A stretch of DNA of 64,000 bases from Butyriboletus loyo (GCA_038093515.1 JBBPSI010000026.1:124001-188000), one strand, 5' to 3'; counted from the stretch's first letter, positions 45,207 to 57,111 are shown. Notes: generated by a model not told the origin, from the sequence alone. Made by a program: numbers and translations.

Positions 45207-47697
45207 ATGGTCGTACTTGCCACAACATTCGTAGCGTTGCTCGTGGTTGCTAGCACCGCGAGTGCGCGAATGATGCGCAAGGATGACGTCAGGGCGCGTC
45301 AAGCAGAGGCTGCAAAGCGATGGGGGCACAGTCCCGGACCTGCCGCATTGCACCCAACCAATACGAAGCGAGGTGGTGTGCAAAACATCACATTCACGAA
45401 TCCCAAGGCGTCTGGTGTGTTTGGGATGGTTGCGATCATGTCATAATTTATAATATCTGTGATCCTGACAGAGTTTTGGGTTGACGGAAGTGCCCTTCCG
45501 TTGGTCGATTTTGACGTCGGGCCTAGTTGGGCTGGTCTGCTGCCCATCAGTAGTAATCCGAACGAGACACGCCAGGTATAGTGGAAATATGGGATGGTAC
45601 CTATGAGTTTGCGGGATGTTGATCTTTCGACATGTAGCTCTTCTTCTGGTTCTTCCTTCCCGGTCCTGAAGGGAGCCTCGATGACATCATATTTTGGTGC
45701 GGTGACTATCCTTATTAACGAGTCTGAACTAAATCTTGGGTTAGGACGAACGGCGGTCCCGGATGCTCTTCGCTCGAGGGTCTTCTCCAAGAGAACGGGG
45801 TCAGTATCTTCCATCCCAGTTCCATCCCAATCTTTAATGTCGTCACTTAGCCCATTTCGTGGTCATGGGGCCAAGCAAAGGCCACAGTCAACGAATACAG
45901 CTGGACCAACCTCTCCTCTGTTCTCTGGGTCGAACAACCCGTCGGCACGGGTTTCTCACAAGGAACTCCAAATATTGAGAACGAGGACCAACTAGCTGAA
46001 CAGCTCGTCGGATTTTTGCAACAGTTCCTCGAAGTATTCTGCGAAATGAAGGGAAAGAAACTCTGGCTTACAGGCGAAAGTGTGAGCATATCGTCTTTTT
46101 CTTTTTTTTGGTGGGATGCGCAACTCAGGGATCGTGTTTTGGCCAGGCCGCTGGCACTTATGTTCCTTGTAAGTTGCATGAACAGAAGCGATCACAAATA
46201 AGACTCACTGTTCGCAGACATCGCAAACTATATCTATGAAAACCCGACTCTCTTGGATCTGTCTCTTCAAGGAATTTGGATTTGTGATCGTGCGTGTTCA
46301 CCGGTTATTGGGGTACTCATGTCCGAATGTGCTGAACGACATCTAGCGTCGCTTTCGTGGGATGTCGTGCAAGAACAGATCCCTGCAGTGAACTTTGTGC
46401 ACAAATATCAAGGCCTGTTTTCTTTCAAGTAAGATTATCTTATCTCCCACTCTTCTCTCATTGCGTTCTCGCGTACAAACGCACACCTTACTTTGCTAGC
46501 CAAACCTATCTCGAGTACCTCGATCAGAAAGCCGCCGCCTGCAATTACACGAACTATGTCTCCACTTACGTGAAGTACCCACCGAAAGGGCTCCTCCCTC
46601 TACCAGGAGACTCTATTGAATTTGCAGATGGATGCGATGTCTGGGACGACATCTTCAACAACGCGTTGATAATCAACCCGGCATTCAACATCTATCGTAT
46701 CTGGGACACGGCAAGTAAATTAGCGTCATTGAGTAATAAAAACTGACATCGAAAAACAGTATCCGATCTTGTGGGACGTCCTCGGCTTCCCGTATGGCTT
46801 TCTCGCTTCATGGTCGTTCTTCCCGACGAAGAATTAACATGGCGTTTAGAGGTTCCTTCCCGCAGCAACAATCACCCCTTTATTTCGACCGCCTCGAAGT
46901 CAAGAAAGCTATTCACGCGCCCGTCGACACGCAATGGAGCGAGTGTTCCAACATCAATGTGTTCCCGAATGGAGACCAGAGTTTACCGCCTGCCTTTACA
47001 GTCCTCCCGAACGTGATCGAGAAGAACGTGCGAACTGTGATTGTGCATGGTTTGGCTGATTTCATATTTATTGCTGAAGGGTATGTCTTGCTGAGCCGTT
47101 TTCCCTCTTCGAGTCATGTCGTCGTGGTATTGAAGCACGTGAAACCTTTTTTGTTTTCAGGACGCGCATCGTTATCCAAAAGTAAGTCCGACGCCCACGA
47201 CTTGGCACCAAGTAGTGAGAAAAAAAAGAGGCAAAGTATGGATGGCTAACGTACCCTTGTTCACCGTCTACCTCTGGCACGACAGCATGACGTGTACGTC
47301 TGTCTTGTGAATGATACGCAACTGCGTTCAGATTTTTTTGAAAAAAAAACTGACGCCTTTCGTTCCAGGGAACGGGCTGCAAGGGTTCCAGACCCCGATC
47401 GCCAACGACAGCTTTATCGTCGACGGCGTCGGCGCATTCGGAAGCATGCATTCGGAACGCGGATTGACGTACTACGAAGTCGATCTCAGTGGACATATGG
47501 TACCGCAGTTTTCACCCGTGGTGAGTGTTTTTTTTTTTCGGAGGGCGGGAGGGCGTCGCAGAGCTTGTTCGTCGTCCCCACGCGCTCCTGGGCTGTTGGT
47601 CTTTGAGTGTCATCGATGTGGCTGATACGTTTACTTGTCGAAACAGGCCGCTTTCCAGATCATGCAGTACTTGATGGGCTTTAGGGATACACCATAG
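45207..47697 (+). CDS. Secreted serine carboxypeptidase, peptidase family S10
   Basis: Fifteen exons join in frame to 1539 nt, coding for 512 residues; the first is 45207-45414 and the last is 47647-47697. The signal peptide (MVVLATTFVALLVVASTASA) is followed by FWYF-like LFFWFFLPGPEG, NGGPGCSSLEG, the nucleophile region TGESAAGTYVPY, catalytic Asp region VHGLADFIF, and catalytic His in SGHMVPQF. These make it an acid carboxypeptidase that trims C-terminal residues in the vacuole or outside the cell. GES-YAG is more usual than GES-AAG. The intron at 46711-46759 starts with GC (GGCAAGT). An 8-nt exon (47286-47293) is needed to keep IQNMTWNGLQGFQ intact. The mobile-element cluster ends about 140 nt upstream of the start. 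Confidence 0.9.
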
Positions 47698-48221
47698 GGA
47701 AGGGGTTGGTATACTATAGACGTTGGCGGGGTACGGGCTTACTTAGGACTCCAAGGTCACGTAGCAGAATTCTGTTTGTATAGTTCACCGATGAACGCGA
47801 AAGGCGGCGACACATTACAGAGGGAAGGAGCGAAGAAAGTACGATACAATTTCCGCGCATGCAGATACAAATTGTAGAGGCTACAAAGGGATGTAGCGAT
47901 AAAGGGTGCGAGAGGCGAGATAGCTACAGAGCGAGTTGCGTAAAACAAACACTATCACAAGTCGACGTGTGATCACGTCTCGATCCTTGGACGAGTCCGA
48001 GCAAAATAAAGAAAAAAATAAAGGGAGGTGTGTCGAGATACAGCAGGAAACTTGCGAGCGTGTAAAAAAGAACACGCCGGAGAGAGAGAAGTGAGTTAAA
48101 TAAATCTTTCCATGCGATCGACTTGATCGGGAACGCCAGCGGAGAGTAGAAGTCTAATAGCAGCCCGAGATTCGGGTATGGGAATTATGGGAATGGCGGA
48201 CGACTGAGGAGTCGGACGGAT
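47698..48221. other. Convergent intergenic region
   Basis: About 520 nt between the carboxypeptidase stop and the stop of the small secreted protein gene. It is purine-rich on the plus strand and has no coding signal. Confidence 0.45.
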
Positions 48222-48698
48222 TCAGAACACTAAGAAGATAGCCGAGGTTGTGGCTGCGGCGCTGAAGAGGATCGCGGGATGTACGCCACCCAGATAGTGT
48301 GACGCGCCATTGTTCTGAGTTTGGGCGAGCAATGGCGTGGCGGCGATCGACGACGTCTAGTAGGAGCGCGTGAGTGTTCACATGTCAAACGTTGGACGTT
48401 GAAACGCGGTTCATACGTACGTTGGCGTTGGCCTGCTCATTGGCGGTGGGAGCCGGCGTGGGAACCGTGTTGGTGGTCGAAGTGGCATGGTCTGACGCGA
48501 GGGGAGACGCGTCCAATACGCGCAACATCGGCCTTCCAAACTGTGGCACGGCAGAAACTACATCGACATCAACATTGGGGAATCCTGTTGGACGCGGCGG
48601 GACTTGCCTGATGTCATCAAGGCGCACAACAGGACGACGAGCTGGAATATCATCGTCCCAGCGGTGACAAAGGAGGGGCGGAAGAGGGTCATCTTCAT
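48222..48698 (-). CDS. Small secreted, possibly GPI-anchored protein (model uncertain)
   Basis: From the ATG at 48698 (MKMTLFRPSFVTAGTMIF) a signal-peptide-like segment with LVVLLCALMTS is read. A Pro/Thr/Ala-rich body (VDVVSAVPQFGRPMLRVLD, then TNTVPTPAPTANEQANAN) lies in another frame. It is followed, after a clear GTACGT...TAG intron, by NNGASHYLGGVHPAILF and a hydrophobic end SAAATTSAIFLVF, which looks like a GPI-attachment signal. Joining the first part to the body needs removal of 23 nt (48605-48627 approximately) that begins GCAAGT and ends CAG, too short for an ordinary intron. The alternatives are a frameshift or a sequencing error. The architecture is that of small fungal surface proteins; no function is claimed. 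Confidence 0.5.
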
Positions 48699-48735
48699 CT
48701 TGTCTTTGTTGGTTTTGGTGATGAACGAACGAAGG

Positions 48736-48754
48736 GTGTGTGTGTGTGTGTGTG
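48736..48754. repeat. (GT)n microsatellite
   Basis: An uninterrupted GT/TG dinucleotide run of about 19 bases lies in the 5' untranslated region of the small secreted protein gene, about 40-55 nt before its ATG. Length polymorphism is likely. Confidence 0.9.
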
Positions 48755-48852
48755 GTGGCAAGTGAAAGGCGAGGGCCTGCTCTGAAGACGGTGGTAGGTG
48801 AAGAGAACGAAGAAGCTGAGCGAGTTGGAGACACACTCGAAATGCGCGACCG

Positions 48853-48859
48853 TTTTATA
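48853..48859 (-). promoter_or_regulatory. TATA box of small secreted protein gene
   Basis: On the minus strand TATAAAA lies about 155 nt upstream of the ATG at 48698. It supports transcription of this small gene from its own promoter. Confidence 0.45.
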
Positions 48860-48889
48860 TGCGCTGTTACAATGTACAAGGGGCGTCAT

Positions 48890-49272
48890 ATAAGGAACGA
48901 AGCGTAGTGAGAAGGTAAAGATAGAATGTGATTATTTACGCCGATCTAGAGCACGAGGCTGGGACAAAGAAAGCTTGATGGCCACGTGGGATGAAGCTGC
49001 CAGTGGTGAACGTTCCTCGGGTTCTTGTATTTCGTGAGGACGCGGTCAGGAGCACTTTGCACGAGCAGTACGATGAGAGCATTCGGCGTCCTCGAAACAA
49101 CAACGCGTCAGAGACAAACGCATGCCCAAATCGGGAATACAAGCAGACAGACCGCATTTGTCCAGGTTTGTAACCCTCGTTGTAATCACTATTACGTTGT
49201 ATGGCAAGTAATGTAAAACGAACACGCCAGCATACTGTGCGACACACGAACAGGAAACGGTGACACTCTCAA
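48890..49272. other. Intergenic region
   Basis: About 380 nt between the promoter of the small secreted protein gene and the 3' end of the next minus-strand gene. Nothing else could be supported. Confidence 0.4.
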
Positions 49273-51352
49273 TCAAACATCCGTGACAGGATCTGACGTC
49301 GAGCCCGACCCTGGGCCTGAAGCACGGCCTGTGCTCGCTGTCGTCTTCGCAACTGCCTTCACGCGCTGCTGATCACAGAAGTCCTTGAATGCCTCGAGCG
49401 CATCATAAACATGGAGTTTACTCGGACGGTCAGCTATCCTGGATTGGAACCCGTCAGTCAACGTCATGCAAAGAAAGGAACGACCCAAACGTACCGTGCG
49501 GACATCTCTTCCACAACATCGCCTCCATTCAAAAAAGGCATGTCGCCAATGACTTTGGCATACACTTTCAGCAGCAACGCCGGTCCTCCTTTAATGGCGA
49601 CCGCCGTATCCAACCATCCCTGCAACCGGGCCTTGATGTTCGGTCTGAACTCTTCTCTCAAGTCCTCGACCTCTGGGTCGTCCCCATCAATTTCAAAGTA
49701 ACCCAACATGTCACCCTCATCATGACCTTCAACACCTGGGGGAAGTGGTATGCCAATCATGAGTGCGGCGAGCGCCATCGGGTGTGTGGTGTCAACTTGT
49801 GGTGTTAGGACGTTTCTAACCCAACGTTCTACGCGCGTACGACGATGGAGTGAGTCTCGACGTAGAGCAAGAATCGATATCAGTTCAGATTTGTTAGTCT
49901 CGGAATCGATATTGCAGAAACTGAAGCGAGTAGCGGCATGGAATACATCAGAGACATCCAGGAGCTCTTCTTCGACAATTGAAATGGCGTGTGTGCGATA
50001 GAAAAAGTTGCTCGACATGATGAGCACTGCGAATTGCAACGACGCGGCATCTTGTGGACGCAAAAGATGCTTGTGAGCCTGGAGAAGGTTGTTAACGCTG
50101 TCTGGTCTGTTATTCAGGGACATGATACGCAGCGCGGCGGAAAGGTTGTCAGAGGAGCGCCCGGCCACAGACATCAAAATTGGATGAAGATCTTCCTCCA
50201 GCTCATCTTCATCCTCGGCGATGGAGACCATACTAGAATATAGTGGCCCCGAGGGAGCGACTTTGAAAATGTCAAGGAGGGCGGTGTGAACGAGGTCTCG
50301 TAGTCGTGATTGTTGGTCAGTGATGCGCCATGACCAATGAGGGGCATAAAAGCTTCGTGGATAAAGTTCCTCGTCGCATATGGTTGAACAATTGTCAGAA
50401 ATGTAATTCTGGTCGCCGTCGTCGTCGACAACGTTGAGACGTTCGCGAGTTCGTCCTGGGTTATGAGCGGCGTGTTCTTCTTCCTCGTCTTCGGGGTCCT
50501 CTTCAAATAATGCTGATGGAGACATGAGGACGACGTGGAGGAGTTGAGTGGGATAACCTACACTGGCTACCACCGCGCAAGAGTCGCTCTAGTGCGCGCC
50601 AACCGAGGAGGACACGGATGTCGTCTATCATGTGGGGGACAACGCTTCTCTGACGTTTGGAGCCTGTAGCAAGGATGGTCACGAAAAGGTCACGCCATAT
50701 CCACAACATGATGTTTTCGAGGTTTTGAGCACCGTTGAGGATAAATGACTTGACAACTTTGCCAGTGGATCTTCTAATCTTGACGGAAATGAACATGCTC
50801 GCGTAGGAACACCTGCAACTGTAGAGTGGTGTCAGAGGAGGGACACGTGATCGCGCAGAGACTTGCCCTCCGGATCCGGATCCTATCTGATCGAGAGCGT
50901 CGCAGGCAAAGAGCAGACAAGCATGCGCTACTCTGAAGTTGGTGCGGAATTCGAAGACGACCTTCCAGATGTCGTTGAGCCATTGGGCCAAGCTGTCGAC
51001 GGCCTCGGAAAGCAGTTGTTCCCTGCGCGAGCGTTCTTTGATGAGGGATCGTTTGGAGTCACGAGACAGCTCGAGCAAGAGGGTAGCGATTTCGGCCTTT
51101 TTGGCTTTGAGGTTCAAAGCGGGTATGCGAGCGTACCGGCGCTGCATCTCTGCGGCAGAGGCGGTGGCCCGCTTCTGTTTGTCCTTGGAGACGGTATCCA
51201 AGAGGGGCGCGAGGTGCTTCTGGATGAGGAGATGTTGGGCGTCGGGTGGGAGACCATCATAAACTTGGAGGAACCTGTTTGTCAACAACTTGACAATAGA
51301 ACGGTCGGAGTGTGTGAGTACCGTACCTTTTGCTTGCTGCACTAGACGGCAT
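49273..51352 (-). CDS. Conserved-looking long helical protein, function unknown
   Basis: The gene reads from the ATG at 51352 (MPSSAASKRFLQVYDGLPP) to the TGA at 49273 with about four introns, giving roughly 620 residues. The N-terminal 150 residues are helical and highly charged (RRYARIPALNLKAKKAEIA, KRSLIKERSRREQLLSEAV). A Trp/aromatic-rich stretch (LAQWLNDIWKVVFEFRTNF) follows. The middle contains an acidic segment (FEEDPEDEEEEHAAHN), and the C-terminal half is leucine-rich with the pattern expected of alpha-helical repeats. It ends in a Ser/Thr/Gly tail. No signal peptide or membrane segment is present. I do not recognise the family. The well-formed splice sites and long open frames make it a confident gene of unknown role. 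The start is chosen because the alternative upstream intron reading would break the FLQVYDGLPP junction. Confidence 0.75.
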
Positions 51353-51850
51353 CGTTACGGCGGAGGTGGAAGCTCGTTGAGCTCGCCGGGCTCGTCGATG
51401 GGCTCGGGAGTGCATTAGCGTGAGACGGGTTGCCTTATCAAGCCGATGCCTATTTGTGACACACGTAACGATGGAATTGGCTGAATGCGTTCCATGTCCA
51501 TTCCTAAGAAAACGGGTCGAAATGGGATTCTGGTCCATGTTCTCTTCTTCGCTTCTTGTTCTTGCTTTTATATGTTTGTTTTTTTCTGCGGTAATGGCCG
51601 TCGGAAATGAAGGAGGAAGAGAGAATTGGACCCGGACCGGACGTCGCTGACTCGGACTTGCCTCGAGGCAGCTTCCATTCGTGGCTGCCGACCCCTTGTG
51701 TAGCTGAAGCAACGTTGTCGCTGAACCACGTTGGAAACGCGCGTACGTCTCGCTCGTCTTGTTATCAGCGCACCGATCTCGCCTTTCTTTTGTTCCTTCT
51801 TCTCTCTCCCCGCCGACTTACGGATCCCCCCAGGCGCATCATAAAAACCC
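51353..51850. promoter_or_regulatory. Divergent intergenic region between two unknown-function genes
   Basis: About 500 nt shared by the minus-strand gene starting at 51352 and the plus-strand gene starting at 51851. It includes pyrimidine-rich tracts (CTTCTTCTCTCTCC near 51800) typical of fungal promoters. No TATA was clearly placed. Confidence 0.45.
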
Positions 51851-54800
51851 ATGTCAAGTCACTCCCCGCACAGATCCAGAAAGTCTCAGATGTATCCTGC
51901 ACTTCAAAGTGAGTCTCCCTGCCGTTTCCTGTCTCGTGACAACTTTCTCCCCATGTCTCTTTGCATCACATTGATTGCTCGTGCTCGTGCTGTGCTGCTC
52001 GTTCCATCGTCCGCAGCGGCTACTCTTACGTTCTTATACCTCTCCTCCCTTTGCTGCATTTCTCGCCACCCTTTCCCCTCTCGTCATCCCCTTTGTCTTT
52101 TCGTTTTGCGCAGCAACAGTCTCTGATCGATTCACCCTCTTCAGGCTCGTCCCAGAACTCGCCGCCCCGTGAGATGTCCCCGTCTCCGCGTGACAGACAG
52201 CGAACGGTGAAAGCGCAGTCTATGCCGATCGTCCCATCAGTGATGCAACTGTTCAACGCGGCCAACATGCAGCCAAATCAGCGCCAAGCACAACAGAGTC
52301 CTCCCTCAGCCACTATATCCCTCCAATCCAAGCGCTCGACCACACCTCCCATGACGCAACCATCAAACAACGTGTCCAAGCTTCCCTCGCCTCCCAATCC
52401 TCCCCCTCTCGCCAGAGAAGACATACAGGAGCATTACCCTCCACCCGCTCCACCAATCCACTCCGTCAGTCAGTCGAACATACATCAACCCCCTCCTCAG
52501 CAGCCCCCCCCTCTCACCCACTCCCACAGCCAGCCCAACGTCCACCCACACATCCCCATGAATCCCATAATGGGATATCCTCGCCCCATCAACAGGATTG
52601 CTCCGCCATTCCTCTCATCTTTTCATACTATGGAAGAAAATTGGCAGATGACCGATGAACTGATGGCAGAGATCGAGCGCGCTGACTATGCGCAGACCCT
52701 GAGTCAGCAACCTGCTGCTCCAGGGACGTCCGGCGTTGCGTACGCCGGTGGCGCCCAGAGTGGCGCAGTCTACATTCGCGAAGCACCTTCCCCCCACAAG
52801 GACTCTGTCCTTGACCGCGTTCGGGCGGGCGAACACTCAATCGTCAGAGACGGTGATAGTCCTCAGGGGATGCCTGGACCCCCTGCGAGGAGACCAGCGC
52901 GTGTCAACGAGCGCGAACGCGAGAGGGAGCTTCAGTCAAGCGACAGCATTCAAGCTCGCAATCGTCCTCTCCCCGCCAGCCCCGGTAACTCACCCTCCTA
53001 CTCTCCTCAGGGGCACCCTCAGGCACGAGGTCCCTCCCCAGATCGGGTATCGCCGCCATATCACACTCCCCAAGGTTCTTCCGGTGAAAGTGGGACTGCG
53101 GGAGAGTATATCTCCCTAAAGCGTGATCCGTATCAGTCCTCTACCGGTTCGCATGTCCGGATCCCGACTCCACCGACCACTCGGAAATCTTCCAGCGCGA
53201 GCAACGCGGAGAATATCCGCGCTACACCACCTGCTGCTAGCAAGCTCGCTAGCCAGACGCCACCCCTTCAGGCGATGAAAACTCGCACGCCCGACAAGTC
53301 TCTTCCTGTACAGGAGGAGCCCGAAGACGACGTCGCTGTGTTGAAGGATAGTACCGGACATCTTCATTACGATCATGGTGGGAATCTCCCTCGTGATGAC
53401 GACGATGACACATTGATTGAGACCGAGACTGGATATATGCTCCCTGAGAACGACAATGATCACGACGGCGATTCGGGAAGTTACACCCCTCGCTCGCCAA
53501 GCGTGACCCTCCCCGACTCATATCCCGCTCGCCACTACGTCTCTTCTCACTCCAACCATCGTCTCGCCAGTCTCACAAAACATCACCGCAACGGTTCTAC
53601 GGATCAGCTTGGCCTTCGTAGCTTTGATGCTGTCGTCAATTCGAAGCCCCAAGCCAGGCCATCCGAAGATAGCCGTGAGTCGCCCACGCTTTTCGTGCGG
53701 GTGAACGCTGAACAGATTTATGACACCTCAGAAGAAACACTGAGACAGCAACATAGTCGTTCTTTTAACGACAATCGGGACGATCGAAGCGACCGTGGTA
53801 CGGAACAGCCCACGAATTTCCATCCAAATCAACAAAATGTTCGGCCACATCCACTTCAGACTCAAGTCCACCTGGAAGACCATTATTACGACGATCCTGC
53901 AGCGGCATATCTCCAAACGTACTTCCACGCCACTCGTCCCAATGCTCCCATACCTCCCACACCGCACAGCCAAACTGGTGCACCATCTCCATCCCCGTTT
54001 GTTTCTAGCATCCAACCCAGTCCTGCTCCTCCCGTCGGCTCACCCTACCCTTATCCCTTTACCCATGTCCATCGTAACCGATACTCTGTACAGACCGTTC
54101 CCACTGCTCCATCTTCCAACTATGATCCGAATCATCCATCGGTCATCGAAGAGCAGCTTGCTCTTCAGATGCAAATGTATGCTCTCAACAATAATGCAGT
54201 CATGAGCGATTCCACGTTTTCTCCCTCCTCGACGCCATTCCCAGGTGGGGGATACAACCCATGGGCGTTCCTCCAAGCCTCGAGAACATTCGGGGGTCGT
54301 CGATTCGATTCGATGAGTTTACAGTCATCGCCAAGCCATCAACCTGTCAGTTTACCTTTCCCTGCTAGTCGTGGACGGGGGTTGAAGCGACGAGAAAAGT
54401 CGTCTAGTCTACGGATGCCTGTGGCAGGGGCGAAACAAAAGGTGGTGAAACCACCACCACGCGTGGAGAGTACACAACCGAGGGACACGAGTCCGGAGCC
54501 GTATTCCTCGGGCGAGGAAACGGCAGGGGAGGGATACGAGGTACATGAGGAGCCAGCATGGGTGAATGGTGATGAATATGGCGATGGTGATGATACGGAG
54601 TGGATTGACGAAGAAGGCGACAAGGACGAACTCATAGATCTCGAATATCATCCATCGTTCATCTCACATATGGAAAAAAGGCGACGGAAGTGGGATATGC
54701 GATGGGAGGCGTTGCAGCAAGCGGTAAGATGTCCTCCCGTTTATAATCCTCTTGGCACCCGGGCGCTGATTGATCGTGTGTCTAGTTCCAAGCATTGGAC

Positions 54801-55253
54801 TGTGAGACGGATACAACGATGGTTCTCCTTGCGGCACCATCTCATTCTACGAAATTGCATGCGTTGACATCGCGCTCCGTGCGACGCGATCAACTGACCA
54901 AGTCACCTGCCATGACCCAGATCCGCACCGCTTTCAAAGGCATTGCGTCTGATCGGAACAGCACCCGCTCACGCACGGCCACCGCCTCCATTCTAGAGCG
55001 TCTCCGGGGCGCGGCCAGCGCATCGGGCGATGGGTCCGACACATCGTCGGAGGCTCGGGAAGGCGACCTGAAACGCGCGCTAGAGACGACCTTGGGCAGC
55101 CTCGAGACCTTACGGGCGATTTATGAACACAGAGTTTTGAGATGGGAGGAAGAGATGTCGCGGATTTCGGACGAGCGGGAGAGGGTGGAACTACTGTTGA
55201 GGCAGACGATCGGGATGAGTTTACAGCCGAACGGAGCGCAAGCTGGGTTTTAG
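51851..55253 (+). CDS. Large, mostly disordered protein with C-terminal coiled coil, function unknown
   Basis: Three exons (51851-51908, 52145-54723, 54786-55253) sum to 3105 nt, or 1034 residues. The first intron of 236 nt is chosen because it joins MYPALQ to SSSQNSPPREMSP in frame. About residues 20-800 are low-complexity and rich in Pro, Ser, Gln and His, with polyproline and charged patches such as EPEDDVAVLKDS and DDDDTLIETE. A more ordered segment is FISHMEKRRRKWDMRWEALQ followed by FQALDCETDTTMVLLAAPSHS. The C-terminal ~90 residues form a predicted coiled coil (LKRALETTLGSLETLRAIYE, EEEMSRISDERERVELLLRQ). Such a layout is common in fungal polarity, septation or signalling scaffolds, but no domain identifies it. 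A conserved basidiomycete protein is my impression only. Confidence 0.78.
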
Positions 55254-55802
55254 CAGGGATCTCCGTTTGTCAGTGGCATCATTCGATGGGCTGGGTAGAG
55301 GCTCTGAAAAAGAGAGAAGGCAGAGAGCGTTGTTGCTGATTGTACAGGTAACTTATCCGATCGTGCCGTCGATTTTTCTACCTCTTCTGGGAGCCGATCC
55401 TTGTTGTCACATGCTATTATCTCTCTTTGTCCTTCGTCGTTCGCATTTTACTTTTGTCATGCGTTGTGTTTTAGGTGTTGCGACATGCTGTACTTTTTTT
55501 TTTCCTGTTATGCCCTCGCTCCTTGTTATGCTGATCACATGCTATCAATTACATGTTTTCCTTCATGGCACACCGAGGCGGTGGTCCACGGACTGAAAAA
55601 AGATGCGTCAACGTTTTGCGTATTTCGTCTATGTTCGCCTTCATTTGAGCAGCAAGCTTCGACGTGACAAAACTCAGTCGAACGTCTAATAACTTGTTCA
55701 CTGTCCCGAATTTACAGAAAAGAGTTGTCTACGCAGCCACCATCTTATTTGCCCTGCACAGCGTTGTCTTTTGATTGTATCCACTGTTCACCGTGCTCGA
55801 GC
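55254..55802. other. Intergenic region
   Basis: About 550 nt of T-rich 3' flank of the preceding gene, without further signals. It ends where similarity to the NACHT-ankyrin 3' flank begins. Confidence 0.45.
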
Positions 55803-56700
55803 TACATGGTCAATTTTAACCAAAGGCACGGTAACAGATACGTGGCTTCTTGTGGATGCAAATTGATAACATGTAAACTTCCGAAACAAGTGCGCTCGTA
55901 CACTATGCAGTAGGGAAAGATGGCGGCGTGGAAGAGGAGGGGATGGCGGGGGCTTGAGGCCCGGCAGGTGGGTAAAAGGGAAAACGACAGTGAGAAGAAA
56001 GTGACGAACGAGGGAGAGGGTGGAGCACAGAACGGCGACGTAAATGCAGGTAGAGGTGCTTATGGGGTGTTTACAGCGTTCTTGACCACGTTCTCAGCTG
56101 ATTTCACTCGCTGATGGTCTGGTGTGGGGTTTGAAAAGTGAGGGCGGGGAAGCGCATAGGACTGGGACGGCGACTGAGCTGTTCCGCAGGTACTTGACGA
56201 CCTTGGAGTATCTTCGTTCTGCCGCAAGTTCGAGGAGTGTACGTCCCTCAGCGTCGCGTGCATGCGGGCTACAGCGAGCTCTGACAAGAATGTCTACCAC
56301 ATCCAAAAGATGATCGGGGGCGTTGTCCACCCAGTAATAGGGCCACCTTCTGAAGGCAAAGTGCAGGATGGTATCACCGTGCGGGAGTAGATCACCATTG
56401 GGCGGCGCAATAGCACATACATTGGCCCCATGGACAACAAATAAAGACACCATCTTCAGGAGAGTGACTGGGCGATCCCGTTCCGTGTTGCAATACAGTG
56501 AATAAGATGTCGGGAGGGAACGGTGCGTTGACTGAAAGCAAATATTCCACGATGGACGCCAGTCTAGAAGTCACGGCGACTTCGATAGGTAGGTTGCCAT
56601 ACGAATTGCGAACGGAAGCACTGCAGCCAGCCTCAATGAAGATTTTTGACATTACCGCACAATCACTCTCCGGTTCCACCCTCATAACACGGTGTAGTAA
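55803..56700 (-). pseudogene. Inverted fragment of the NACHT-ankyrin gene (3' end plus flank)
   Basis: Read on the minus strand, the segment matches the last ~900 nt of the gene ending at 13939 and about 100 nt beyond its stop. Shared peptide blocks are TLLHRVM, ESDCAVM, CSASVRN, LPIEVAVT, PPDIL and EGRTLLELAAERRYSK. The shared flank includes AAGAAGCCA and GTATCTGTTACC. Only one copy of the 107-bp tail unit is present. A frameshift near 56470 puts MVSLFVVHGA in a different frame from the preceding PFPPDILF block. No NACHT part is found nearby. It is a truncated, frameshifted genomic duplicate, in inverse orientation and about 42 kb away. Confidence 0.88.
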
Positions 56701-57111
56701 GGTTGGTGTCGGTATGGCATAACGTCTGTTGCGGACGCTGTTCAGCTTTTGTGTGGTCGTGTTATCGGAGTAGAAGCTCGGCAATGGGAATGACGTGCCC
56801 GATCAGGTTGCAGCCGAGGCGCGATTTACCTTACCAGGTAACCACCCGAGCGCTGTTTGAGCAACGCTGGTGCTCAAACGTTGAGCGGGTGGGGCGCACC
56901 TTTCTAAATCGGACAAGATATTATCAAAGTTAGCCGATCGGCGGAGAGGGAGAACTTCGCCAGAGCCAGAAGTCGGCAGGCGACGCAGAGCATACATTCG
57001 CCAAGGTGCTATCCCAACCTCGGGAGGACCGAAGACGCTAGATAGCCGACCGGCATCGCCTTGCACGCCGCTTCCCCACTTAGCTCGACTTGAGACATGC
57101 TGGGGATGGGG
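56701..57111. other. Unassigned DNA between two pseudogene fragments
   Basis: About 400 nt. Short frames on both strands show no recognisable motif. It lies in a region made mostly of gene debris. Confidence 0.4.

Noticed and set aside
45299..45814. 171-codon open frame on the minus strand
   Set aside because: It lies antisense to the multi-exon carboxypeptidase gene, whose motifs are certain; it is an antisense shadow spanning introns.
50863..51345. 160-codon plus-strand frame
   Set aside because: Antisense to the helical protein gene at 49273-51352, whose reading is supported by splice sites.
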